From positions 9,724,248 to 9,788,247 of the forward strand of contig JAQFVV010012400.1 in assembly GCA_028023455.1 (NCBI GenBank): a DNA stretch of 64,000 bases, read 5' to 3'. Position numbers and translations under genes: made by a program. This document shows, one piece after another, positions 47,485-60,437 of the stretch. The stretch's first letter is position 1, and each line of letters begins with the position of its first letter. The notes beneath the pieces were generated by a model. That model was not told where the DNA came from. It searched no databases and worked only from the letters and a program-made list of their open reading frames with translations. The stretch comes from Epiperipatus broadwayi. Lineage: Eukaryota > Onychophora > Udeonychophora > Euonychophora > Peripatidae.

Positions 47485-50129
47485 TGAGTTTATGTTGGTC
47501 TATTTATATTTAATCTTATTGGCTTACTTTATTTTTTTATTGCTAAAAATTTAGTTTATTTATTAATTTGGTCTCTTTTTTATTTCCTTGCTTATTAATT
47601 ATCCAGTTTCCTCAATTTTTAAATAGAATCTGTTGTATTATTTTATTTTACTTACATAGTTAGCATGAATTCATATCTTAAACTTAAGCAAGTCAAGTCT
47701 TTTGTATATATTATTTTATTTTTATGCCTACTACAATTATTTAGTTTTTTATTATCAGCATTCAGTTCTATAAGTCTTTTATGTTCTTATTTTAATCTGA
47801 TGTTTTATCAATACTTTTAGGGTTATTTATTTTTTCACTTCATATGTTAAGTATATCTTGTGTATGGTATATACTAATAAAATATTACACAGTTTTGTTT
47901 GTTATTTAAATGCAAATAAAGTAAATAGAGTGAATACATCTAATAATGGACTGAATCATTTTTTTTTTTTGTATGACTTTATTTTAACTAATAGTCTTTT
48001 AATATTTGTTGTATATAGAAGATTATACACAATAATTTTTTGAAAACACATCATTTATTATTTTTAGCAATTTAGTATGGTAATATTGATTAATCTAAGC
48101 CTAAAGGTTTTTGGATTGTTTCTCAAAATAATGAAAGTAAAAAATCAAATCTATTTGGATGGTTAAATGGAACTACTATGCCCAACCTGTCATTTTGGTG
48201 CTGAAATGTCAACCTCTGCAATAATTGATTTTTTTTGCTTTATATACTGATTCCATATAACCTTTTATTCATGACTATTCTTTTTTTATTTTAGACTATC
48301 CATTTATATGCCCACCACCCTCTAATAACTATCTTTTTCAAATAATTTCTCTCTCAACATTTCTCTTATTTTCCTATGCAATTTAGCAATGCGATAATAT
48401 GGCAAGTGTGAGAAGTAAAGGATTCCTGGATTCATTAGAACATCCTTTGTTAAGTTAGATGAAACTATTGTACATTACCTATCAAGTAATGATCTAATGT
48501 CGTTTGAACTTCTGGATTTCTGCTACATTTTTTTTTTTTGTTGTTTTAGATTACATATTAACTGTAAATAACTTGTATATATGTGTGTGGTTAAAAGCAT
48601 TCACACTTTTTAAATATAAAATTCAGATTATTCTAATCTTTTAATTCCATGTCTTCTTGAATTATATTTATCTTTTAATTCCAATCATCATTTATTTTTA
48701 TAAGATGGAATTAATTAAAACAAATTTACTTAAAAATAGATAATTCTTTCATTCTATTATCATCCTCCTCTTATGTCAAAAATAATTTATAGGTGGTTAT
48801 ATACACAAATTTTATGAAGCTTAAACTAGACAATGTTCATTTTAGTTTTTTTTTTTTTAAATTACACCCATTTGATAATTGCTGACACTGGAATATCATA
48901 TTTCAAAATAATAACCATTGCTAACAGTAATTAATTTCTTATTAGATTTTTGCAAGACAGCTATGGATCACATTTTCATTTTGTTTCAGTATTTTAACTC
49001 TGGTATTTCAGGCTTTTGAATGAAAGAAAAGCATTAAAAAAAGAGAAGAAACTAATAAACTACAATATTAGATTATTTCATTGATTGATTTTTATTTTAA
49101 CTTGCTAATATTTTGTATAGCTAATTTTTAAGCTTTTCAAAATAATATATATTTATTATGTTAAGGAAAAAAATGATTTTATAGTATGTGCATATAGTAG
49201 GAAGTTTCTAATTTATGTAAGCACTGTTAAAACTTTTATAATTCTTGTACAATGTGCTAAAACTAAGAGAAAGATATAATTGTTTCACTGTAATAAAATT
49301 TAATGTGTTTAAAATGTTCATAAGCAGCATGAATACATGTGTGTCATCTGTCATAGATAGTTCTACAAACACAAAATCATAAGATAGGTAAAGTTTCATT
49401 TTGCTTTCTGTTTTATTCATACTTTCTAAAACATTGTGATTTTGCAACTGTAAATATTATGCACAGAAAGGAATGACATCAAGAGAAAAATCAAGGAAGC
49501 TTGTTTTATCATCAATGATATCAACTCAATAAATAGATAAGACACTTGTTTTGCCATTTCCAGGAAATGGATAATATAGGAGATAGTTTTGAATGCATTT
49601 GCATATAATGATGTTAATAATCTAAGAGACTATGATTATGGAGTAACAGAACTCTGAAAGCGCTTAGTCTGTAGAAATTATGATATTGAAAGCCTACAGA
49701 AATTATTATTTAAAAAAGTTTCACCGCAACGCATTAGCGTGTTATTAATTACAAAATAAAGTTGAAATAAAATAATTATTACTGTAAATATGATTTTTAA
49801 AATATTCTTAAATGAAAGAAAAAAAATCCAAAGATAAAAATGTTTGGAAATAATCTAATACAATTCTTTTAGTAGTTTATCCTATGATCAGGAGGTTTGC
49901 TGCTAAGATGATAATTGCACCCTATTGCATGCAGTATGATGATGCCTAACTTAGTCTTAAAATAAGATAAAATTCTTATTGCGAATGTTATTCACAAATA
50001 TATATATATTTAACATGTGTCTACAGTATATATAATTTTGAAACAGCTTGTATATATAAAAAAAAAAAAACTTTCTAGTCTCTTAATCAGAATGTTAACA
50101 TTCAAACTCTGATTGTAAGAACTGAGCAC
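47485..50129. other. A+T-rich spacer
   Basis: A possible SINE B remnant at about 48160-48240 (GGATGGTTAAATGGAACT and GGTGCTGAAATGTCAACC). Frames 47858-48043 (plus) and 49208-49447 (minus) are not supported as genes. Confidence 0.45.
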
Positions 50130-50270
50130 AATAGTTCTATTTTTTTTTTTTTTCATATGTCATAGCATCGGCCGGGACGCGAACCCACAACCGTCTGCAA
50201 CCAACTACTTGCTTGCATGGCGACTGCGATACCTCTCGGCTAACAACGCAAAAAAAAATAGTTCTATTTT
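50130..50270 (-). mobile_element. SINE family D with target-site duplication
   Basis: On the minus strand: GCGTTGTTAGCCGAGAGGT (A box TAGCCGAGAGG), ATGCAAGCAAGTAGTTGG, GGGTTCGCGTCCCGG (B box), ATGCTATGACATATG and a poly(A) tail. Flanking 14-base repeats AATAGTTCTATTTT are at 50130-50143 and 50257-50270. The promoter boxes are intact and the duplication is perfect, so it is young. The frame at 50137-50319 is an artefact of the SINE. Confidence 0.9.
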
Positions 50271-52139
50271 GATTGACCAAACATTTTTTTTTAGTATTGT
50301 GGTAAACCGTACAAGGCAAGTTGTATTATATATCAGACATTATTATTAAACCTTGAGTTATTTGTTGATAGAATTATAATCCTATTCTATTCAGAATGAA
50401 ATTTCTTTGGAACAAATCAATAGAATTGAGAAAAAGACTCTCTATGTTTCAGGAAAGCAGAGATGATAACATTTACTCATTCTCAAATTGTCTGTCGTAA
50501 CATCAAAACTATTATCTTTACCTGATTAAATATTGTTCATGTAGCTTTTCAATCGATTATTGTAAAAATAAAAAAAACCCTAAAGTTATAACTAAAAGTC
50601 AAAAATGAAATATAAAAGAAAATTTTCACATTATCTTTTCAAGTAGAAGATACATTATTAAATAAGCAATTATTTATTAAATGAAAGTTTCTAATGTTCA
50701 TATTTTTTACATGATTTATTGATTAGTAAAATAAATGGGAGAAATGTATATAAATAAAATAGCTTGTACAAAAGAATAGATTAAAGTGTTAGAATAGAAA
50801 TATTACAAAACTGCTATTTTATAACAAGTAATTATATATAAAAAATATTTTAAATATATATGAATTTGGGGGAGATAGAGTAAAAATTAGATAAGAAAAG
50901 GAATAGCAATCAATAAACTTGATAGAGGAAGTTGAGAATGAACTTTATAAAGGAAGACATCTAAACCAGTTTATTACTCAGTAATAATAATAGTAAAAAT
51001 AATAATGTTAATGATGGCAAATTAATATATATATATATTAGCATTGATAGAAGTAAATATTTATTGAATAAATAGAACAATTGTGAAAAATGCTGATGGA
51101 GATTATCTTAGGATGGGAAGATAGAGTTAAAAAAAGTTTACAATCTTGAAGAAAATTAGTTAAAGAGTTTTAAGAATAGAGTAAGGGATAGTCAATACTG
51201 GTCTTGAATTAAATTGGCATTCATTTTTTGACAACTGATGATGACGACATTTTCTGTCATTGGAGTAGATAAATGTTAAATGTAGCATTTACTACTGAGA
51301 ATACAAATCTATTAAATTACAGTTGTTATATTCATTATATATTACAATAATAAATTAAACAATCACTTTCCTCTTTAAAATATATATGTTCTCCAACATT
51401 ATAAATAACTTCACAAACTTCTGCTAACTTCTTTTCAAAAACTTTATTTCCATATATAAACTATATGAACATATATATAAAATCACCTATACATTTCCAA
51501 CGTTTCAAATGTTTTTTTTTTGTTTGCTTGTTATATTCATAGTTTAAAAAACATAAGCTAAAATATTTTCTCATTTTTATTAATTGGTGTTTTTATTTTT
51601 ATGCTCCAAACAAATTATTTTAGTTAATTAATATATATTTATTATTAAAATGTTATGTTATTAATGACATCATAAAATTAATAACAAATCAGCAAATTAT
51701 AATTAATGCAGTATTGTAATTTATCCTCCTTGTAGCATTCAATGTTTTGTCAGTTTTTAAATTTAATCAATCTATTTTTTTATTTTTATTTTTAAAAAAG
51801 TTAATAATCAGTATTTTAGAGACCAGATTTTTAACTCTTATAAACTTGAATCATTATCTATGAGTTTGGAATGAACTTTTATAAATGGTATTGCATTTAG
51901 AATGATTGTCATTATATATTTTTTAAGATGATTCAAAGGATGAAATTTGTATTTGCTATTTGCATATCTTATTTAATATTTATTTTCATAAACACAATTA
52001 CTGCTTTAAATATTCTATTTGTTTTTTATATATACTCTTATCATAGTTTATTGTAAAATATTCACTTTTTAAGTTCATGCTTAATTCAGTTTCCTTATTT
52101 TTGTGTAATTTTCCTAGTAATAATGATAATTGAATGGCT
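50271..52139. other. A+T-rich spacer
   Basis: TAA/AAT triplet runs near 50985-51010 and a TA run at 51028-51040. Nothing else recognised. Confidence 0.45.
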
Positions 52140-52250
52140 TATTGCTCTGGAATTCATAAGATATTTGAATACTGGAAGTGCTGGAGACTGGATCTGTGAT
52201 CCTTGACTCCTGAGTTCCAGAATCTGCCACTTTCCCACCCTAGAACGTTT
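52140..52250 (-). repeat. SINE family B fragment
   Basis: The complement contains CAGATTCTGGAACTCAGGAG and GGATCACAGATCCAG; the plus strand at 52134-52160 (AATGGCTTATTGCTCTGGAA) is the antisense of the family 3' end. Confidence 0.4.
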
Positions 52251-53002
52251 TTATCAATGATTAACTTTTTTTTAGGTTTGACATTGAAGATTCTCCGTGT
52301 AATTTTTTTGATGTTGTACTGAATTATTGTTTGTATACATTTAATAGCTTGTAAAACTATCTCATCTAAATTTCTTCCTTTTGCCCTTACATTTTATCAG
52401 ACTACATGAAATATCATGTAAATTTATTGGAAGTAAAGATCTCTTCAATTGCCATACAAACGTCACTTTGCTATAAAAATATTTTGTTTGAGAGTTAGAC
52501 ATATGACTTTCTGTAAAGATTTTAATATTGTCCTGCAATTAGAGATTTTCATCTTTGGAAAATTTATATAGAATTCATGATGCATATTTTTTAATATTAC
52601 ATATTGAGTACTTGCAAAGTTATTACAAATGATTACTTAATGATTAGGTCTTAGAAATATTAATTTAAATCAGTTTCTGTATAGTTTTATTTATATTTGC
52701 AATGATTAAAATTTCATTTTTGCAATTGCCTCCTGTGTGATCTCAGACAAAGTGAAACTGCTTTTATTTTATTAACAGATATACGATTTTTTTTATTGTT
52801 TGTGTAGTGGTTCGAGAAATCTTTATCAACAAATTTAAACCCACACATGCATTCACACACACATATATATACATGCATACATTATATATACTTCAAATGA
52901 TCCACATTTTTTCAAACCAAAGTCCTTTCAATTTTATTTTGCATGTTTGGCAGATTTAAAAAAAAAACAAAAACATTTTTGAAAGGTAATATTTTTATAA
53001 TA

Positions 53003-53200
53003 TTGACTTGCCTGCTATTTCAAATATGTAACTAATAGCGTTTTCCTGAAGGTTTATGAAGTTTGTATTTTAGTTCTTTTTATATATTGGATTATTTCCA
53101 TCATCTAATATTAAGTATTGAATGTCTTTAGAAAAAATTAACTTTACTTAAGTATTTCAATTACATTCAACTTTTTGTAATAGCAGGCAGATTAGTATAT
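53003..53200. repeat. Diverged copy of the 55.7 kb hairpin repeat
   Basis: CTGAAGGTTTATGAAGTTTG, then TATTGGATTATTTCCATCAT and TATTGAATGTCTTTAGAAAA align with the left flank and arm of the 55.7 kb hairpin. TGCCTGCTATT (53010) and AATAGCAGGCA (53181) form a short inverted pair at the edges. Confidence 0.4.
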
Positions 53201-53231
53201 GCACAATATTTTGACAGGTATTATTCTCTTT

Positions 53232-53350
53232 TCTTCAGGTGTTGCTTGCCTAATCAGTGACAGTACTAGCATGGGATTCGAACCTAGAACCTTAGATTCT
53301 TGACTATTGAATTTTAAGGCAGTGCTCTAACCAACTGAGCCATCCTTCCA
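53232..53350 (-). repeat. tRNA-derived SINE with intact A and B boxes (family E)
   Basis: On the minus strand: GGATGGCTCAGTTGGTTAGA (A box), GCACTGCC, then GGTTCTAGGTTCGAATCCCA (B box). The spacing fits a tRNA, but the acceptor ends do not pair and the arm between the boxes is unusual, so it is a SINE head or tRNA pseudogene and not a functional tRNA. It sits just 3' of the Penelope-like element on the same strand. Confidence 0.6.
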
Positions 53351-53614
53351 AAGGCAATAGTCAGTAGAAATTTCATATACTTATCTATGAGGTTCCTGAT
53401 TTCTCCACATTTTATTAAGAGCAAAGTTGATTAGTGGTTTCCATACCATATGTATAGTCACACTAAATTGGCTTATGGGATTTTTTGCCATTGTCATGTG
53501 AGCAGCTTCTTTGAATTTTTTTTTTTATATCTTTTTCTCTCTATGTAATATTTTCCTAATTGAACATATATATTCATTGGTACATAGATGGTCTGCTATC
53601 ATAGACAGATCTGT

Positions 53615-53720
53615 TTTCTTTTTTAATCATTGGTTTGTACTCTTGCATTCGCTTTTCAATGGGGTGACTAATTTCACCAATATACATTTTTCCACATTCA
53701 CATGATATTTCATAGATGTA
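53615..53720 (-). pseudogene. GIY-YIG endonuclease domain of the Penelope-like element
   Basis: The motif pair is IYEI (for the usual Tyr-x-Ile) and MYIGE, with the two Cys of the Cys-x-Cys between them and Arg-x-x-Glu (KRMQEY) after it. The downstream catalytic Glu and Asn segment is not recognisable after a stop. This domain is the hallmark of endonuclease-positive Penelope-like elements. The plus frame 53511-53705 is antisense. Confidence 0.8.
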
Positions 53721-54195
53721 GTTTTTACTTTTCAGCATTTCAATTTAGGCTTTATAAATGTTAGAATTCCTCATAGAGTGGTATGGCTCTTGAAAGCTGT
53801 TCTAAGGTTATACTGATTGCAGATTTTCTTTAATTTTGTTATTTTTGATATATATGGTTACACTGCAGTATCAGTAATTGTTTTTTTCTTTTGATTGTTC
53901 TTTTTGTTGTCTATTTAAGGTTTTGTTAATAATAGTTGATGGATAAGCATTTTTTCGTAAGAGTTTGCTCTATATAGATCTTTTTTTCAAATCGCTGGTT
54001 TTGAATAAACTTCTTTTGCTCTGTTCTATAGTGATAGTATAATTCCGTGTTTTGTGTTTTTGATGTGATTGGATGTGTATCCTATGTATTTTCTGGTATA
54101 TGTGGGTTTTCTGTAAATTGTAGTTTTGATTTTGCCATGAGAAAGTCTTGCCACAAGAACATCCAAGAATGCCAATTTTTGTTTTTGTTTTGACT

Positions 54196-54474
54196 TTATT
54201 GTGAATTTAATTGAAAGGGATATCTTGTTGATGAGTTTCCAGAAAGTTTATAATAGTACTCCACCATGTGGCCACACAACAAATATATCATCAACATAGT
54301 GAAGACAAACATTAGGTGGATATGGGGTAGCTTTATGGCTATGGTTTCAAGATTTTCCATGTAAATATTGCTAAACATAGGTGACGATGAGCCCATAGCC
54401 ATTTCTTGATTTTGTTGGAAGAATTCTAGTTTATATTGGAAGTAGGTTATTATGCAGAATGTTATTTGTCCCAT
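54196..54474 (-). pseudogene. Reverse transcriptase piece of the Penelope-like element
   Basis: 93 codons open, holding TYFQYKLEFFQQ and MGSSSPMFSNIYMENLET. The metal-binding YVDD would fall near 54290 but the frame there reads FVFTMLMIYLLCGHM; the neighbouring frame supplies a Val-Asp-Asp-like sequence, so a single-base indel lies before it. The Gly before AMGSP is Glu here (NQEMAMG). Confidence 0.8.
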
Positions 54475-54640
54475 TATTTTATCAATAGGAATAGTTGTTC
54501 TGGTTTATAAGCTATTCTCACTATTTAATCTTTTTCTTATAATAGACAATGCTTTTTCACAAAGGACTGGGTCATAATTATATGCCATAGAACTATGATC
54601 TTTGAGAAGAAATCATGACAAATTTTGGTTAGATTAATGA

Positions 54641-55711
54641 CCCTTGTGGATTTAGAGATGAGGAATTTTTTCTGAAATATGATGTTAGTTTACTTTTTTC
54701 CGAATAACAGAAGTATCTGCAATGCTTTCTGAGTAATGATTGTAACCTTGTTTTTCTACTATTAGTACATCATCTAAATTAACAACAGTATCGTAATGTA
54801 AACAACATGTTGATCATATTTTTTGATTTCATGAATAGAAACTTCTTCACATGATATTCCTTGCCATATTTCTTCTCCAAAAAAAAAAGGGCTCAAATAC
54901 ATTAAAATGATAAATCAAACAGGGTTTTTTTTTTTGTCCATTGGGCTCATGATCAACAGTGGATTTATTATGAGATATTATTTGTATCCTACACTCAATT
55001 ATTATAACCAAGAACATATTAAGATCAAATAGTATAAAACATTCAGATGCTAAACTAGTAATTGTTTTTTTTTTATGTCAGCCATTTTTAGTCCTAATAT
55101 TGTCAGTAACGGTAGGTTCAATGTGTAAAGTAAATTAATATTTTAGTAACTAAAAATTTGTATTTGTTTTATACAGTTATAATGGTTTTATTTATATATA
55201 TTAAGACCTACTGGGCCAGTATTTAAAAAATAACTTCATTATTAATATCAAATTTTCAACACACTAAATCTAATAAACTATTAGAATTGCATATGCACAT
55301 GAACAGAGTAGATATTGGCTTGCTTTAACTTAATTATATAAATTGTCAGTTGTATAATTTGATAAATAAGATACATTTTGATAAGGGAAAAGCATTAAAT
55401 GTTTATTTTAATATTTATTATTAATTCAGGCAACTTTTGTGCAATCCAATGTATGCTCAAGGGCAAAAAAAACATAGTAATATAAATGTTTTCAATTATA
55501 CACTATTTTTTTAAAAAAGTTAAACAAAATATAAACGAATAAACAAACAAAAAAAAAAACATTAAAATTTATAAATTTAATAGATTTTATGATATGCAAG
55601 CAACCATTTTTCTATCTCTGAATGCTGTACACAATTATGTTTTAAAAAAATTGTAATGAAATTTGCAAATAAATTTAGTATTTGTCTGAAGGTTTGTAAT
55701 GATGGTATATT
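54641..55711. other. A+T-rich sequence, upstream flank of the Penelope-like element
   Basis: On the minus strand the first few hundred bases (to about 54870) may be the decayed N-terminal part of the Penelope ORF, but I cannot align it. Nothing else recognised. Confidence 0.35.
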
Positions 55712-55949
55712 ATAAGATGTGATATGTTGGACTATTTGCATCATTTATGAGTGAATGTTGAATGTATAGAAAATTTTAAACTTTATTTAAACTTTCTAAA
55801 TACAAACAACTTGTTAGTAATAATTAACCTGTTTTATCTATTTGTGTGTTATTACTAACAAGTTGTTTGTATTTGGAATGTTTAAAATTTTCTATACATT
55901 CAACATTCACTCATAAATGATGGAAATAGTCCAACATATCACATCTTAT
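55712..55949. repeat. Near-perfect long inverted repeat (hairpin, possible MITE)
   Basis: Arm 1 (55712-55822) starts ATAAGATGTGATATGTTGGA; arm 2 (55850-55949) ends with its complement CCAACATATCACATCTTAT. The loop is about 27 bases. Differences are few: one G/C mismatch in TATTTGCATC and an insertion of about 10 bases around 55782-55795 in arm 1. No open frame. Such conserved arms suggest recent insertion or local inverted duplication. Confidence 0.85.
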
Positions 55950-56169
55950 TTTGCAAATAAATTATCTTGGAGTGCCTTACAAATGTTATATTTATTAATA
56001 ATATGCCTTTAGTTTATGGTAACAGTACATATATTTTATTCTTTCTTTATTATCCATTCTGAATTTGATGGACAGTATTTCATGTAATAAAATGTTTTCT
56101 AATAATGTTCAAAAGTTCTACAAAATTAAAGAACACTTTTTAAGTCAAAACTGACTTAAAAACAGTAAA

Positions 56170-56268
56170 CAAAGAGATTGGTCAGCACAGTAGCCTTACA
56201 AGCAGTTGTCCCAAGTTAGCGGGTTCATTTTATGGCTGATGTTATGAAACATGAAAAAAAAAAGATTG
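56170..56268 (+). repeat. SINE family D, decayed copy
   Basis: ATTGGTCAGCACAGTAGCCT, then TACAAGCAGTTGTCCCAAGT, a broken B box (GGGTTCATTTTATGGC) and ATGTTATGAAACATG with a poly(A) tail. The 5' end is missing. Confidence 0.65.
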
Positions 56269-59200
56269 TACCTTTTTAATAACAAGATTATTATTGCATT
56301 TCCAAAAGAGAGAAAGGTTTTTGAAAAAAAAACTTCTAATATCATCCCCAACATATTTAATTGCGATGAAAGTCAGGCATTTTGGTATTCTTTTTATTTA
56401 AAAAATAAAAATATGGTACAGTACATTTTTTTCTTATTCTTTCAGTGAATGAATGAGTGAACACGCACTCAGTAAAATATACGTAAATGGCTCCATTTAA
56501 TTTATCATTGATAACTATGTTTTTTTTTTTTAAGATTTTGTTTATACTATAATCTTCATTTATATATGCATACTGGGATATAAAAAAGCATTTGTGATGT
56601 ATGTATGTGCATGTTAAAAAGTACTTTAAACACTTGTAGTTCAATGAACAATATGTATTCTACTGTAATCAAAGTTATATATGATGTGCAGTATACATGA
56701 GGGAGTTTGATGGGGAAATAAGCAGATATATGGTATCACTATATAAATTTTTAGTATTTTGATGTATTAAAGTATATTTTTATTGACCAATTATATTTAC
56801 AAAGCATTATCATATAGAAAAAAATTTGTAAAGCATGTATTATTTGAAATATATTTATAATAATGTGCCACATATGTTATAGAGGGCTTTAGTAAGTAAT
56901 AATAGATCCCAGATGATAGTGCTTAATAAATCCCTATTCTGTGCTGTTAAGAACTATGATCTGGCATTTATTATTTCTTACTGAAGCTTATAGTAAATGG
57001 CGTTGGAATGGTGAAATGGTAACATGTAAACTGGAGTCATATGATAGTTTATATTTTATAGATTAGTATTTTAAATAACAGATTCTTATAATTAATTTTA
57101 TAATCACCAAAGTTTATTCTGCTGTTAGTAAATGGTACCACACCCAGTTTTGCGAAGTTTCTGTAAATTTAATACATATTCCATTGTGTATATATAATAA
57201 TATCAAAAATCTGACACAGCTAGTAGATATTATTTAAAAACGAATCCAATGAGTTTGATATTAGATTTTTTTTTAAAATCTTAAAATTGATGTATAAAAA
57301 ATACTTTTCAATATTATAATACTTCTGTGATGTTTTGATATAACTGTATGTTTTATAATTAATAAAATGTAACCATGTATTAATTGTTTGGAAGTGTCTT
57401 AGTAGAACAGTTTTATTCAGTTGACTGAATATTAAGTTTTATTGTATTTACAGTACTCAGCTGAAAATCAATCCAAGAATTATTATCCTTTCAATCCAGT
57501 AAATAATCTACAACTTGATATTATTAATAGAAAGTGTTATCTTGAATTTATAATAATTGTATCTTATTAGTGTATGGCTTCATTTATTAAACTAAATATT
57601 AATAGGTATGTAATGATTATATCATTTTATTTGAAAATAAAACAAGTAGAATATATTTTGCATATTTTATTTTATAAGTCCCTGGTTTGAATTTGTCTGT
57701 TTATTTAAAATGTACTGCTGGTGAAGGATATTATCTAGGAAACAATCTGGGGTATGCTCGTTTTTTATAATTTACAATTTCAAAAGTTTATTTTATGTAC
57801 ATTAAAAAAACAATCTTAAAAGAATGCCTTTCAGTATTATGTTACACTTCTTATGGTGCTTTGATAGAATTATACATATGTAAATTTAATTATTAACTCA
57901 CAATGGCGGCAATGTGGTTTAGTCATGTAAATGCTATAAGCAATATATCATATCACTCCTAAGAAGAGTATTTGTTTTATATAAATATTGTTTCAGTTTT
58001 GATTTTTTTTAATTATAGGCACTAAAAATTTAAAAATTATAGCCATAAAATCACAATTGTTGCCCAAGTTTTATAATATTTATTTTAAAAAGTAGAAAAA
58101 AAAAGTAATCATTTGATAAAAATCAAAAAAATTTCCAGCCAATTAGATTACAAAGTGGTATGAAATAGTACTAAATCAGAAATGAGGCACATACAATTTA
58201 AACTATGTGAATTAAATTTCAACTAATTTGATTTTTGCAAAATAGATACATATATTTAGAAAGGTACTAAAAGGTGCACCTGTTCAATTTAAAAAAAAAA
58301 AATATGAAAGCTATACATACTTACAAAGGTAAAAGAGGGAAACCTGTCTAATTTAAAAAATAATATGAAATTAAGGTATTTGAAAAATGGATACTTATAT
58401 ATTAGATTTGTTGTGCAATATCACATATATATTAGTCTGGTGATAACTTTATAACTTTACAGTCTCATAAAATAACATCTGCATAGAATCTTCTGACAAA
58501 CTTAATCCATCAGTTTTAATAAATAATGATAAGTAAGTTTATTTAATACAAAATGGTGACTTATAACTTTATTTAGTGGAAATATACATACAATAATTTA
58601 CTTTTTGAAGGAAATTGAGTTATTTGCAAAAATGATGATAACTAATCTTATTTCATACAAAATTGAAATCTATAATTTTATTTACTGAAAATAAATGAAC
58701 ATGTATTTACATGTTGTTGTTTTTTTTGTGTGTGTGTGTGTGTGAGAAATGATGTTGAAACAACTAAACTTTTAGCATACATTTATTCCAATAAAAAAGA
58801 AAAGCAAAAGCTTGTTTCTTATAATCACTTTTGGCAGACTGAAGTTTTTTATATCCTGCAAAATGCAAATGAAAGAATAGCTATGATTTACATGAAAATG
58901 TTTATATTCTGGCAACTTGCAAGTCATCACTTTTGTAGGATTTTGCATTTTTCTTAGGATAACATGCTACATGCACAAACTTCTTACAAATTGTTATTTA
59001 AATCTATGACTGTCTTTTGGAAGTAGTGAGTTGCATCAGCCTTGGTAATGGGCCTTTCTCATATTTCAATCATTTCATTGGCTAAAAAGGTAGTTCAAAA
59101 AACTCACCCAGTAGTAGGAATTAATGCTGAACAGTAAATCATGTGTACACCTTAATTTTACCAGTTGATCAATTAATTAGTCATCCCAGCATTTTTCTTC

Positions 59201-60437
59201 TGATTAGAATATTATGTAAAAAGGTAATTTTTTCCAACATTGTAAATGTGTTTAATCCAGTCTTTATTTAGACATTTGTTTGTGACATGAACTTTCATCA
59301 CAGCAAGTCTAATATGTAAGTATTGAAAAATGATAGTGGTATAATAGACTGCTTGTAGCCATTGGGGGTAAATTTATTATATAATTAATACCCATGTAAT
59401 AATTATATATTGATAATTTTATAATAATGCGACCATTTATGAAAAAATAAGTCAAATTGATTTTTTTAAAATTTCTGATTATCAGACATTGGTTGAAATT
59501 ATATACATTTTTGTTCTCTTGAAATTAAGATTAAGTGCAGGTTGTCACTATAAAACTGCAATATCTATAAAAATGTAATTGGAGAGGAAGGGGATCAACA
59601 CTTATTTTTGTATTGTCTAATATAGAGATAATTTTTAATCTTGTTTTAATAGGTGTTTTTGGCAGTATTTTACATATGCATCAGGTCATTAACTTGACAT
59701 CCAAACAAAAGTTGTAAAAGAGTGGCATAAAATCTGTTGTAATGTCTCCTTGCTTACAAAACATTTTTTAACAATTATGAATTTATAAATGCTGTTGATC
59801 ATACATGTAAATAGTATTCTAACCCAGGTTTTATATGGATTATTTCTATATTTGATAAGTAGAATTTTATTACATATATTTTTAACCAGGCATTTTGTAT
59901 ATAGTAAGTAGATTATTTTTAATATATATATTGATTATATTGATTTTTATTAGTTTTCATCACTCATTTCAAAATATTTTAGGTCAAAGTTGTCAGTCGT
60001 TTACTTATTTCTGAAAGAAATTTTGGATCTCTTTTGACAGTTATATTGTTTAAATTTCTGTCACCTAGCTATGTTTATTTTTTTATTATCCCTGAATTAT
60101 TTTTATGAATTTTTCAAAATATGTTGGTACATGTGTGAATTTCTTTTATCTACTGTTTATTATCTTTTTCTCTAAAAAAAAAAAACTTAAAAGTTTGTAA
60201 ATGGATTTTTTAAATTCTTGAAATTATTGTATTTATTAACTTAGTGCTGTGTAATTATTTTCTTTTCTCTCATTTTTGAATTTTTTGAAAGCTTTTACAA
60301 ATATTTAAAATATTTTCTGTGTGAAATGATTTGTTTTTTTATTTATATGCTCAAACATTTCATAAAACAAAAGTAATTAATGAATTTACCTTTAATTAAA
60401 AGAAATAAACTTTTGTCATTATGAGTTTATGTGTACA
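56269..60437. other. A+T-rich spacer
   Basis: TG dinucleotide run at 58727-58744. Frames 56251-56448, 56357-56644 (minus) and 58730-58957 show no domains. AAATGGTGACTTATAACTTTATTTA-type and related TATAACTTTA phrases recur at 58447, 58561 and 58672 as a loose local repeat. No gene is supported over more than 4 kb. Confidence 0.5.

Larger units (their letters stand above)
53540..54640 (-). mobile_element. Penelope-like element: RT plus GIY-YIG endonuclease, inactivated
   Basis: Minus strand from 54600: ALSIIRKRLNSENSL, then GQITFCIITYFQYKLEFFQQ and AMGSSSPMFSNIYMENLETI (the AMGSP-type motif B typical of Penelope RTs). The YVDD region is frameshifted, followed by CGHMVEYYYKL. After PFQLNSQ come KLAFLDVLVARLSHGKIKTT and IYRKPTYTRKYIGYTSNH, both strongly Penelope-like. 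After a linker, the GIY-YIG part reads NYIYEISCECGKMYIGEISH and PIEKRMQEYKP (about 53640-53710). In living elements the RT and endonuclease work together for target-primed insertion. Stops and frameshifts disable this copy. No flanking long terminal repeats are evident. Confidence 0.9.

Noticed and set aside
53232-53350. Functional tRNA gene
   Set aside because: A and B boxes are good, but the acceptor arms do not pair and the anticodon region is disordered. A SINE head or tRNA pseudogene fits better.
58730-58957. 75-codon plus-strand protein beginning at a TG microsatellite
   Set aside because: Its start lies in the repeat and the rest has no recognisable domain or conservation cue.
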